NCBI GenBank assembly: GCA_964577055.1 | Contig: CAZNWC010000009.1 | Coordinates: forward strand, 1 to 64,000 | From: PNNG01 sp964577055 | Lineage (GTDB): Bacteria > Bacteroidota > Bacteroidia > UBA7662 | Length of the DNA: 64,000 bases | Direction of reading: 5' to 3' | Shown: piece after piece, positions 16,848-25,813 of the stretch | Layout: each line of letters opens with the position of its first letter | Numbering within the stretch: the first letter of the stretch is position 1 | The notes under the pieces: model-generated | The model's database searches: none | What the model was told of the DNA's origin: nothing | The model's input: the letters and a program-made list of their open reading frames with translations, nothing else | Translations under genes and position numbers: made by a program

Positions 16848-18578
16848 ATGCGCGGCATTGTTCTGGTTTTTGTATGGTGGTTTTCGGCCGTTTCGGTTGC
16901 CCAAAGCCAATCAAGCCTCTCTGGCAGACTCGAAGATGGGGCAACACTGCAAGCATTGCCCTATGCTGGTTTGCAATTGTGGCCTTCGCAAAGAGGCACC
17001 ATCACCAATGAAGGCGGTTTTTTTGTTTTACAACCCTTGGCGGGCGACGACAGCCTATTTATCAGTCTTGTAGGCTACAAAAGCGTACGCATGGCCTTGG
17101 CCGATTTTCCAGCCGATGGAAAACTGCAACTCCAAGCCTTGGTGCGCACCCTGGCAGAAGTAGCGGTGCGGCCCGAAGACGATAGCTGGCTGTATGCACT
17201 TTTGCCCAATTTGCACCTGGGCGAAAATACAGCCTTGGAAAGCAGGGCGTATTATGAATTGAAAAGCAAGATTGGCGACAAGCAAGTGGAATTGGTGGAA
17301 GCCTTTTACAACCTCACTACCAAAAAAGGGGAGGTGACTTCCATGGCCTTGAAAGCCGGACGATTGGCTTTACAACCGGTAGGACAGCGATTATTTGCCA
17401 ATACCGAAGGAGCGCGTGCCTTGGCATCCATGCCCTTGTTTAAAACGCATCCTTATTTTCCCGGTTCTCCACTCACGCTCTCACGACGTGCCCTGCAGCG
17501 CAGGTATGCCTTGTACGATTTGGGGGGATACCGGCTCGAATCGGGCGACTCGGTGCAAGTGGTGCGTTTTGTGCCCAAGGAAGATCGCGATGCATGGTTT
17601 GAAGGCGAATTGGGGATTTTAATGGGCGATCAACGGTTGCTTTTTTTGGAGTTGCGAATTGCACGAACACGCAAACACCCCTTTGTGCCGATGGGGCCCG
17701 ATGACCGGCTCGACCATGTTGCCTTGCATCTCAAACGCAGTTTTTTGCCTCACGCATCGGGCATGCGCCTCGAAAAACTGGAAATGGCCTATGCTGTCAC
17801 TTATACCAATGGCAGAGGACAAGTCTACCCTGTTGAAAGCAAAGCTTTTCTTTACAGTTATGCGCCCAATCGGCCCTTTTACATTTGGAATCGCCCCGGC
17901 GCCAACAGCGCGCAGCTTTCAGATTATTTGCGCATCAACAGCCTTCCATATCAGGCTGCTTTTTGGGAAAGTGGACCCGAAACGCGCATGGAGGATGTTC
18001 AGGGCCAAAACCAAGCCTATTTCAAAGACCGAAACAGCTTAACCAATGTGAACTTGTTCACCAACCAACCCTTGCTGGGCAATGGATTGTTGCAACGGCC
18101 TTTTACCCATTGGGACGGGAAACGTTTGTTGTTCAATGGTGAAACCCAGCGACCGCCCAATGAAAGCGGCAAACGGGAGGTTAGGGTAGATGATTTTCAC
18201 CTGCAGGTAGATGTATTTTTCGACCTCAATCAATTGGCCGATACCCTTCATTGGCAAACGGCAACCATTTTCGATCCGTATGCCTCTTACTTTTATTTGC
18301 CCATAGCGGCCAAAGAACAGTGCTTCATCAATTTGTATTTCGATGTGATGGAGTGTGAACGACGCCGACTAGAAGGGATGCTGTTGCAGAGCGAAAAAAC
18401 CGAAGCCGCCTTGCTGGCTACATATCAAACATTTCAAATGAGCTTGGAAACAAAACGACAACAGTTTTTTCGCGACACCATGTTGGGCAACAGTCGCAAA
18501 GGCATGGAGCGTTGGAATGCAGTGGTAAAAAGTACTTTGGGCATCGATAATTTGCAGCATTTTGGTTTGCTCGAATAA
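16848..18578 (+). CDS. Exported protein with CarboxypepD_reg-like domain (DUF5686-like)
   Basis: A 576-residue protein. A signal peptide (about 1-20) is followed by a carboxypeptidase-regulatory-like beta domain (SGRLEDGATLQALPYAGLQL, then GTITNEGGFFVL), as found at the N-terminus of many Bacteroidota surface proteins. The remaining 450 residues resemble the DUF5686/YgbJ-type family only loosely. No catalytic motif is visible. An outer-membrane or surface role is likely. The gene is divergent from the TlpA-like gene and about 50 bases upstream of an ABC operon on the same strand. Confidence 0.7.
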   Translation: MRGIVLVFVWWFSAVSVAQSQSSLSGRLEDGATLQALPYAGLQLWPSQRGTITNEGGFFVLQPLAGDDSLFISLVGYKSVRMALADFPADGKLQLQALVRTLAEVAVRPEDDSWLYALLPNLHLGENTALESRAYYELKSKIGDKQVELVEAFYNLTTKKGEVTSMALKAGRLALQPVGQRLFANTEGARALASMPLFKTHPYFPGSPLTLSRRALQRRYALYDLGGYRLESGDSVQVVRFVPKEDRDAWFEGELGILMGDQRLLFLELRIARTRKHPFVPMGPDDRLDHVALHLKRSFLPHASGMRLEKLEMAYAVTYTNGRGQVYPVESKAFLYSYAPNRPFYIWNRPGANSAQLSDYLRINSLPYQAAFWESGPETRMEDVQGQNQAYFKDRNSLTNVNLFTNQPLLGNGLLQRPFTHWDGKRLLFNGETQRPPNESGKREVRVDDFHLQVDVFFDLNQLADTLHWQTATIFDPYASYFYLPIAAKEQCFINLYFDVMECERRRLEGMLLQSEKTEAALLATYQTFQMSLETKRQQFFRDTMLGNSRKGMERWNAVVKSTLGIDNLQHFGLLE

Positions 18579-18618
18579 ATTGCCCATGCGGGTGAACCCA
18601 GAGGCCAAATGGCTGTTG

Positions 18619-18626
18619 TAGTTTTG
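18619..18626 (+). promoter_or_regulatory. Predicted -7 element of the ABC exporter operon
   Basis: TAGTTTTG matches TAnnTTTG and ends seven bases before the ATG at 18634. Confidence 0.5.
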
Positions 18627-18633
18627 ATACACC

Positions 18634-19545
18634 ATGACAAATTCCCCGCTGGTAGAGGTTGAAGGCCTTACCAAATCTTACGGCAATTTTCAGGCTTTGC
18701 ACCAAGTGCATTTCAGCGTTGAAAAAGGCGACGTTTTCGGTTTTTTAGGCCCAAATGGGGCAGGCAAAAGCACATCGCTGCGCATATTATTGGGCTTGAT
18801 CCGACATGACGGCGGCAAAGTGCAGCTTTTCGGACATCCATTGGGCACCCACCGCAGCGCCATCATGCGGAGGGTTGGCTGCATTGTGGAGAAGCCCGAT
18901 TTTTACAAATACCTGTCGGCCCGGAAAAACCTGGAAATTTTTGGGCGCATGGCAGGTGCTGATGTTTCAAGGCATAAGTTGGAAAGCATGCTCGAATTTG
19001 TTGGGCTGCAGGGCAGGGGAAGCGACAAGCTGGCTGGATTTTCGCACGGCATGCGGCAGCGTTTGGGCTTGGCCCAGGCACTTTTGCATGCGCCTGATCT
19101 CATCGTGCTTGATGAGCCCACCACCGGCCTCGATCCGCAAGGCATCATCGATATGCGAGAGCTCATTTTGCGCCTGAGCAGGGAACAAGGCAAAACGGTC
19201 ATATTATCGTCGCACCTGCTCTCCGAAATCGAAATCATCGCCAACCGCATGGTGGTCATCAACAAAGGCCGTACGGTGCAGTTTGGTGCGGTAAGCGAGC
19301 TATTGAACGCCAACGAATTGGTGGTGCACCTCGAAACGGGCCAAGTGGATATAACCGCTGCATGGTTGCGTGAAAAGGGCTTTTCGATCATCAGCCAACA
19401 TGGCAATGTGATTGCTTTGCCCTGTAACCGAAACGACTTGCCTGCTTTAACAGCTGGCCTGGTAGGGGCTGGCATTGATGTTTATGCGCTGGAAAGCCGA
19501 CGCAAACTCGAAGATTATTTTCTCCAACTGGTCAATCAAGCCTGA
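18634..19545 (+). CDS. ABC transporter ATP-binding protein
   Basis: A 303-residue ATPase with Walker A GPNGAGKS, Q-loop region, signature FSHGMRQRLGLAQALL and Walker B LIVLDEPTTGLDPQG, followed by SSHLLSEIE (H-loop). The order and the C-terminal extension match exporter ATPases of the ABC-2 type. Its stop overlaps the start of the permease gene (TGATG), so the two make one transporter. The substrate cannot be told from sequence. Confidence 0.93.
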   Translation: MTNSPLVEVEGLTKSYGNFQALHQVHFSVEKGDVFGFLGPNGAGKSTSLRILLGLIRHDGGKVQLFGHPLGTHRSAIMRRVGCIVEKPDFYKYLSARKNLEIFGRMAGADVSRHKLESMLEFVGLQGRGSDKLAGFSHGMRQRLGLAQALLHAPDLIVLDEPTTGLDPQGIIDMRELILRLSREQGKTVILSSHLLSEIEIIANRMVVINKGRTVQFGAVSELLNANELVVHLETGQVDITAAWLREKGFSIISQHGNVIALPCNRNDLPALTAGLVGAGIDVYALESRRKLEDYFLQLVNQA

Positions 19546-20387
19546 TGTTTCTGCAAGCCGTTTATACCGAATTTATCAAAATAGCCGCCAAACCGCGTTC
19601 GTACCTGGGCTTGGCAGCCATCACTGTTTTGGTTGGGGTGATTTTATTCGCCATGAAAATCGATGGGCTCACCTACATCTCTTTTATCACAGCAGGATTA
19701 GAAGAAAGCCTGCTGTTTGAAGGCGATATCCTCAACGGCAATTTGATGGCCTTCATCATTTTGCAAATGCTCATCATCCACATTCCCTTGCTTGTGGCGC
19801 TGGTAACGGGCGATTTGATTTCGGGTGAAGCCGCCATGGGCAGTCTGCGCATGCTCGCCACTCGGCCGGTAACGCGTACCCAAATTTTGATGGGCAAGTT
19901 CACAGCTGGAGCCTTGTATACCCTGCTCATCGTGCTATGGCTGGGACTCATGGCTTTGGGGGCAAGCAATTTGTTGTTTGGTCCGGGCGACCTCATGGTG
20001 TTGAACAGCGACGGTCTGGTGGTATTGCAGCAAGGCGATGTGTTGTGGCGTTACCTCAGCGGTTTTGGCGTGGCTTATTTGGCGCTGCTCACCATCGCCA
20101 CCCTCAGCATCACCCTCTCTTGTTTTAGCGACAACAGCATTGGACCCATTGTCACCACCATGGCCGTGATCATTTTGTTCACCATCATCGGCACCCTCGA
20201 CGTTCCCGTATTTGATGTGATACGTCCGTATTTATTCACTACCCACATGGCCGCTTGGCGGAGTTTTTTCGAAGACCCTGTGCCCTATGATGCCATCACC
20301 CAATCGGCGGTGATTTTGCTGGCACACATTGTCCTGTTTTTGGGGATTGCCCTCGTTCATTTCAACCGGAAAGATATTTTATCATGA
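19545..20387 (+). CDS. ABC-2 type permease
   Basis: A 280-residue membrane protein with six predicted spans and a long loop after span 2 (GDLISGEAAMGSLRMLATRPVTRTQIL), the typical ABC-2 region. It pairs with the ATPase upstream. Its stop overlaps the next start (ATGA). It resembles permeases that remove lipids or stressors, but no substrate is assigned. Confidence 0.88.
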   Translation: MFLQAVYTEFIKIAAKPRSYLGLAAITVLVGVILFAMKIDGLTYISFITAGLEESLLFEGDILNGNLMAFIILQMLIIHIPLLVALVTGDLISGEAAMGSLRMLATRPVTRTQILMGKFTAGALYTLLIVLWLGLMALGASNLLFGPGDLMVLNSDGLVVLQQGDVLWRYLSGFGVAYLALLTIATLSITLSCFSDNSIGPIVTTMAVIILFTIIGTLDVPVFDVIRPYLFTTHMAAWRSFFEDPVPYDAITQSAVILLAHIVLFLGIALVHFNRKDILS

Positions 20388-21052
20388 GACTGTTTATTGT
20401 TTGTTGCTTGTGCGCGGGCTTGATTTTTCCTGCTTTTGGTCAGGACAATGCTGAGCAACTCGTTCGTGGGGTTTACGCCAAAATGCGGCAGGTAAAGAGT
20501 TACGAGGCCGATATGCGCATTGATGCCGACATCCCCATGTTGCGCATGCAGCAGGTAGATGGGCGACTCCTGTTCAAACAGCCCCATCATTTGCAAGTGA
20601 AGTCAAAAAGTTTGGCCGTATTGCCCAAGCAAGGATTCGCCGATTTTGGCAAGTTTATCAGCGATACCAGTGCTTTTACCGCGGTTTTCAGTGGAGAAGA
20701 GAAAATGGGCAACGTGCTCACGCGCATGGTGCAAGTACTGCCTGCCAACAGCAGAGGCGATTTGATACTTGCCAAACTGTGGATAGATCCCGCACGCAAA
20801 TTGGTCATGCGATCGGAGCTGACTTTCCGCAGCAGCGGTACCGTGCTGGTTGATTACACCTACGGAAGTCAGTCACAATATGCTTTGCCCGATCAATTAC
20901 GCTTTACCATGGACGTGCGCAATATGAAAATACCGAAGGCCATGACGGCAGACCTGCATCAAAAACGCGATAAAAAAGAGGGTGCGGGCAAGGACCCTAA
21001 CCGACCCGCGGTCATTACCGTGAAATTGTATAACTATCAGCTGGTTTTGTAA
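20384..21052 (+). CDS. LolA-like periplasmic lipoprotein carrier
   Basis: A 222-residue protein with a signal peptide (about 1-20) and the LolA/LolB half-barrel pattern: YAKMRQVKSYEADMRIDADIP, then LLFKQPHHLQVKSKS, and a late ARKLVMRSELTF strand region. The family carries lipoproteins across the periplasm. It is tightly coupled to an ABC-2 transporter, not to a LolCDE type one, so its cargo may be another lipid-bound substrate. Confidence 0.75.
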   Translation: MRLFIVCCLCAGLIFPAFGQDNAEQLVRGVYAKMRQVKSYEADMRIDADIPMLRMQQVDGRLLFKQPHHLQVKSKSLAVLPKQGFADFGKFISDTSAFTAVFSGEEKMGNVLTRMVQVLPANSRGDLILAKLWIDPARKLVMRSELTFRSSGTVLVDYTYGSQSQYALPDQLRFTMDVRNMKIPKAMTADLHQKRDKKEGAGKDPNRPAVITVKLYNYQLVL

Positions 21053-21096
21053 ATAAATCAGCCGATTGACCGCTTGCCACAGGCGGGTTTTTGGGG

Positions 21097-21104
21097 TATA
21101 TTTG
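21097..21104 (+). promoter_or_regulatory. Predicted -7 element of the outer-membrane protein/S41 operon
   Basis: TATATTTG fits TAnnTTTG and ends three bases before the ATG at 21108. Confidence 0.5.
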
Positions 21105-21107
21105 AAA

Positions 21108-22025
21108 ATGTTCAAAATGCTCCGCTGGGGGATGCTTGTTTTGTTGGGACTAAGCTGCACACCCCTTTCTGCACAAATCCGCTGGCGTTTGCCGCAAATT
21201 ACGTTGGGCAAACCCAAGCCGCCTGTCAATCGCTCTTTCGTTTTGGGGGTAGGCGCTGGTAACCTTGCCTTTAAGGATGAGCTCAGTTCGCCACGCATAT
21301 ACGAAGGCAATGTTGGGACTGCCTTCATGGCATATGAAAAGCTGAAAACCAAGCGACTCTTTGTAAGTGAATTGGCTTTTCAGGGAGGGTTTACCACCGA
21401 CGGAGCTCCCAGTTGGCAAGAAAACAGTGCTTCGGCGCTTGCCTTTCGCTGGCACATGGGCTGGTTGTGGGCTTTGCGGCCAGCAGGTAAGGCTTTGCAA
21501 TGGTATGCGGGGCCGGCATTGCTCCAGTATGTTGCGGTGCGCATCAATACAGGGCATGGCAATGGGGCGGTAGGTTACGAGCAATCGTACAATCTAGGTG
21601 GGCGTAGCCGGCTCGAATATCGCCTACCGCTAAGCACCAATCGCGATTATGCATGGTGGATTTTCAACCTGCGAAAAATAGAAAAGCGCACTTTGCGTGT
21701 TGGTTGGGAGTTAGATCTACCCTTGGTGGGATGGCAATTCCGGCCACCCTACAATGGGCTGCTCGAAGGGGTGGGCAATGATGCCATCGCAGTAGGTACA
21801 CGCGATATGCTCAATAACAGTCGTCTGGAATTTTTGGGCAATTTTTTCTATCTAAACAGCCAGCTATATGTGCGGTATCCGCTGCGGAATGGCAATCGGC
21901 TCCAGTTGGCATACCAGTGGATGGGTTACAGCCGTTCGTATCTCGACATGCCGGTGCGACAGGCGTCAGGCGTTCTTGTAGGTAGTTTGGTATTTCGTTT
22001 AGATCAGCAGGAGGATATCCGATGA
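21108..22025 (+). CDS. Outer-membrane beta-barrel protein of unknown function
   Basis: About 305 residues from the ATG at 21108: signal peptide (ending near PLSAQ) followed by alternating hydrophobic strands and short turns, ending in ASGVLVGSLVFRLDQQEDIR. The pattern fits an outer-membrane barrel, but no named family is recognised. The -7 element abuts the chosen start. The stop overlaps the S41 lipoprotein start (ATGA), so the two are co-translated. Confidence 0.65.
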   Translation: MFKMLRWGMLVLLGLSCTPLSAQIRWRLPQITLGKPKPPVNRSFVLGVGAGNLAFKDELSSPRIYEGNVGTAFMAYEKLKTKRLFVSELAFQGGFTTDGAPSWQENSASALAFRWHMGWLWALRPAGKALQWYAGPALLQYVAVRINTGHGNGAVGYEQSYNLGGRSRLEYRLPLSTNRDYAWWIFNLRKIEKRTLRVGWELDLPLVGWQFRPPYNGLLEGVGNDAIAVGTRDMLNNSRLEFLGNFFYLNSQLYVRYPLRNGNRLQLAYQWMGYSRSYLDMPVRQASGVLVGSLVFRLDQQEDIR

Positions 22026-23074
22026 AAAAGTTTTTGTTAAACCTAGTAGTCGTTTTGGGCATGGGCTTGGCCGGTTGTTCCAATTTATTTGTGGGCGATC
22101 AAGCCGAGGCGAATGCACGCGCTGTTTTTGAGCGTTTGTTCACTGAAATTGAGGAAAAGTACAGTTTTCTCGATTACAAGGGCATCAATACCGACAGTTT
22201 ATATGTTCGGTACAGCAGCCAAATTCAACCGAACATGGATGAGATTGCCCTATTCAGGGTGCTCGAAAACATGATGAATGAGCTGCGCGATGGACACGCC
22301 AACCTGAGTGCGCCCTTTACTTTTTCGAATTATTATCCCTTGTGGCTGAATAGCCCCGAAAATTTCGAAGGCCGATTGCTGCTCGAACGGTATTTGCGCC
22401 GCAACCCAACGCGTCATTTTATCACCGGCCCTTTTCAGCACACCATTCTCGACACAGCAGGTGTTAGGGTAGGGTTGATGACATACCGGAGTTTTAGCAG
22501 CGGCTTTAGCGAAAGAGACCTTGATTTTATATTCGAGCGGTTTCAAGGCCTCAATGGGGTAATCATCGACATGCGTTCAAACGGTGGAGGCGCCATCGAC
22601 AACGTATACCGCCTGGCCGGTCGATTTGCCGACAGTGAACGTGTGAGCCATTATCACCGCATGAAGTCGGGTAGGGCCCGCAATGATTTTGGTGCGGATC
22701 AAACAGTTTTTGTGCGTCCCTCCGGAAGCAAAAGGTTTACTGGTCGGGTGGTGATGCTCACCAACCGCGGTTCCTATTCGGCTACCAGTATGTTTGCGTT
22801 GCAAATGCGGGCTTTGCCACACGCCCGTTTGATTGGCGATACCACAGGCGGGGGATTGGGTGTGCCCAATGGCGGGTCGTTGCCCAACGGCTGGACCTAT
22901 CGTTTTTCCGTTGGGCAGGCCATCAGTCCCGAAACCGATGCCGGTGGCGAATGCTACAATTGGGAAGACGGCATCCCCCCACACATTCGCGTTGATCTCG
23001 ATCCGGTTTTGGCTTCACAAGGATATGATAGCATGGTAGAGCGCGCCATTGCGTATATTGCCAGTGGAAATTAA
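22022..23074 (+). CDS. S41-family peptidase-like lipoprotein
   Basis: A 350-residue lipoprotein (lipobox LAGC, Cys19). The tail-specific protease core is visible: ELRDGHANL early, NGVIIDMRSNGGGAIDNV, then the catalytic-Ser region NRGSYSATSMFALQMRALPHARLIGDTTGGGLG. A PDZ domain appears to be short or absent. Enzymes of this kind degrade envelope proteins or peptides. It is coupled to the outer-membrane barrel gene upstream. Confidence 0.85.
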   Translation: MKKFLLNLVVVLGMGLAGCSNLFVGDQAEANARAVFERLFTEIEEKYSFLDYKGINTDSLYVRYSSQIQPNMDEIALFRVLENMMNELRDGHANLSAPFTFSNYYPLWLNSPENFEGRLLLERYLRRNPTRHFITGPFQHTILDTAGVRVGLMTYRSFSSGFSERDLDFIFERFQGLNGVIIDMRSNGGGAIDNVYRLAGRFADSERVSHYHRMKSGRARNDFGADQTVFVRPSGSKRFTGRVVMLTNRGSYSATSMFALQMRALPHARLIGDTTGGGLGVPNGGSLPNGWTYRFSVGQAISPETDAGGECYNWEDGIPPHIRVDLDPVLASQGYDSMVERAIAYIASGN

Positions 23075-23428
23075 TCGTCATGGGTGATGTTCGCCCGAAG
23101 GAAGGCTGGTCTATTTGCTTATTTTTTAGACATCTTTTGCCCCTACTGCGGAGCTGATAGACTTGCGTATGCCAGTGATGGATAGGTCAAAGCTACCTAA
23201 CGCTTCAGGGCACTGAGCCGAAAAATACCTATGATTGACCACACCGTAAGTCTACCCAAAGAAATCGAGCGTCATGCTTATCAGGTGGGTGTGAATGTTG
23301 TTAATAAAACCATTTCACCCAAATGAATTGTATCAACAATTAAACAGAGTCCTATCTTAGTATAGCAGGATGCAAGAATGTGAAGCCGTTGCACCAGCAA
23401 GCTGATATTTCAACAAGAAGGAATTGGG
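23075..23428. other. Non-coding gap before the broken histidine kinase
   Basis: These 354 bases have no convincing open frame, RNA gene or repeat. They probably include the promoter of the kinase gene, but no clear TAnnTTTG is placed near its start. Loss of sequence constraint here would fit the decayed state of the kinase. Confidence 0.4.
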
Positions 23429-25813
23429 ATGTGGAATTTTTGGATAGCTTTTGTTTTGGGGTTGCTGCTGTTGCCTTGGTTGCTTCAGGCCCAGTCATTG
23501 TCTACTATCGATTTGCGCAAAAGCGATCTAACCGCAAAAGGTACTTCATTGGAAGGGAAGTGGACGCTTTATTGGCATAAATTTTTGACACCCCCTGACT
23601 TTCCTGCCCAGGGTGGGGTTTTGGTTGATTTTCCACAAAAATGGACGTCCACAAGGATTGATGGTGCATTTTTGCCCGCAACGGGCTATGCAACATACGC
23701 ATGCACAGTTGTGCTGCCAAAGAAGTCGAAGGGCTTTGGATTGAATATGCCCGATGTATATTCCAGTTACCGCTTGTACATCAACGGTGCTTTGTTGCTA
23801 TCAAATGGTGAGCCCTGAACATCGGCAGCCACTACCAAGCCTTATTGGTTGGGCAGCACCTTGGCCTTGCCCGACGGTATTGATACACTGCAGCTGGTGT
23901 TGCAAATTGCCAATTTTCATCATTCTAAGGGAGGTCCATATAAGCACTTGGTTTTAGGCGATCATCAATCGCTGAAAGACGAATATAAGCGCGACAGTGC
24001 CCTTGACTTGGGGATGAGTGGAGCATTGCTCATGGGTGGGCTGTTTTTTTTCGGGCTTTACCTGTTTGGCAAATACGACAGGGCCATGTTGTTTTTTTCG
24101 CTCTACTGCATCACCTACAGCTACAGGCCCGTTGGATCACGTCTTTACGTATTGCACGATATGTTTCCATCGCTCGGATGGTTTACAGCGGTGCGCCTCG
24201 AATATTTTACATTGTTCATTTCGGTTGGTTTTTTTGCCTTGTATACACTGTATTTGTACCCCAAAGACTTAAACAAGCGTTTGATAGGTTCGCTGGGGGC
24301 TAGTTGTCTGGCATTGGCATTTAGCACATTGGTGATTTCTCCAATGTGGTTTACAATGGCTTTGAACCCTTTTTTGCTACTCATGTTCGCCGTTGTGGCG
24401 TACACCACTTGGGTATACATTCGGGCGCGAAGAAATAACCGAATCGGATCGGGTTATGCCTTGGCGAGTACCGTGGTGATCATGTTGGTGATGTTGCTCA
24501 TCAACCTGGAGTATTTTCAATTGTTGTTGCCCGCCAGCATTGTTTTGTTTGTGGGCTATTTTACCTTTTTGTTTCTGCAATCACTGGTGCTGGCATTTCG
24601 CTTTGCGAACATACTCGATCAAGCCCGACAGCAAGCCCTGATAGGACTGCGTGTGAAATCAGAGTTTTTGTCGACAATGTCTCACGAAATCAGAACCCCT
24701 TTGAACGCTGTCATTGGCATGACACATCTATTGTTGAAGAGCAATCCACGCGTGGATCAGCAAGAACAATTGGGCGTACTGCTTTTTTCGGCGAAAAACT
24801 TATTGAGTATTGTAAACGATATTCTCGACTACAACAAAATTGAAGAAGGCAAAATTAATTTCGAATCCATACCCATCGATATGGGCGTGATTTGCCGCAA
24901 TGTTTGCATGGGTTTGCAGACACAGGCGGACGAAAAGGGGATTTATTAAAAGACCGATATTGATGCGTCAATTGCCCAAAAAGTGCTAGGAGATCCAACG
25001 CGCATCACACAGGTGATCAGCAATTTGGTGCACAATGCCGTGAAATTCACCAAATCGGGTGGTGTTTCATTGCGTTTGAAACTTTTGGCCCAAACAGAAG
25101 CGGAGTATCAGCTTAGGATTGAAGTTGAAGATTCTGGTATAGGTATTCCGCAGGACAAGCAGCTACTGATTTTTGAGCGGTTTACCCAGGCCGATTCGTC
25201 AACCTCACGCAGTTTTGGTGGCACAGGACTTGGCCTGAGCATAGCCAAGCGTATCCTGGAAATGCTGCAAAGCAAATTGGAACTCAAAAGTGAGGTGGAT
25301 AAGGGGTCAACTTTTTGGTTCGATTTAAAAATGGCAGTATCGCCCGAAAAGGTGGAAGCTCCCCATGAAAGAGGGGCGTTGGCATTGGAGTTATCAGACG
25401 ATTCGCGCAATCAACTTTTGCTGGGATCGCAGATTTTACTGGTAGAAGACAATAGCCTCAACATCAAAGTGGCTACGTCATTCCTGCTGCGCTGGGGTGC
25501 TGAGGTTGAGGTGGCCTTGAATGGGGAGGAAGCCCTAGCAAAACTGAATCATCACAAACACCACTTGGTGCTCATGGATTTGCACATGCCCATCATGGAT
25601 GGTTATATGGCCACTCGTTTGTTGCGCGAAAGGGGAGAGACCCTTCCCATTATTGCCCTAACCGCCAGCTTGGCCAAGGAGGTGGAAGGAGATGCCTTTA
25701 AGGCGGGTCTCGATGCCATCATCGTGAAACCCTTCAATCCGGATGAATTGCGAGAAACCATTTGGCGACAGCTCAGGCGCACCAGGTGGTACAAAGGCGC
25801 TTCAATCGATTAA
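23429..25813 (+). pseudogene. Hybrid histidine kinase (7TMR-DISM type) interrupted by two in-frame stops
   Basis: The three open pieces 23429-23818, 23849-24949 and 24983-25813 share one frame and together make one 794-codon hybrid kinase. They contain a signal peptide, a 7TMR-DISMED2-like extracellular domain (to about 130), a 7TM region, HisKA (SHEIRTPLNAVIGMTHLL), HATPase (NLVHNAVKFT, EDSGIGIP, GGTGLGLSIAK) and a receiver domain (LVEDNSLNIKV, LMDLHMPIMDG). TGA at codon 130 replaces probably a Gly or Trp codon, and TAA at codon 507 (after GIY) looks like a Leu TTA change. Everything else is in frame and well conserved, so the gene was lost recently, or the stops are sequence errors or read through. 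Confidence 0.8.

Noticed and set aside
23075..23428. RNA gene or second riboswitch in the long gap
   Set aside because: No conserved hairpin core, tRNA fold or known motif could be recognised.
23429..25813. Three separate genes in place of one broken kinase
   Set aside because: All three pieces share a reading frame and complement each other in domain order, so one interrupted gene is simpler.
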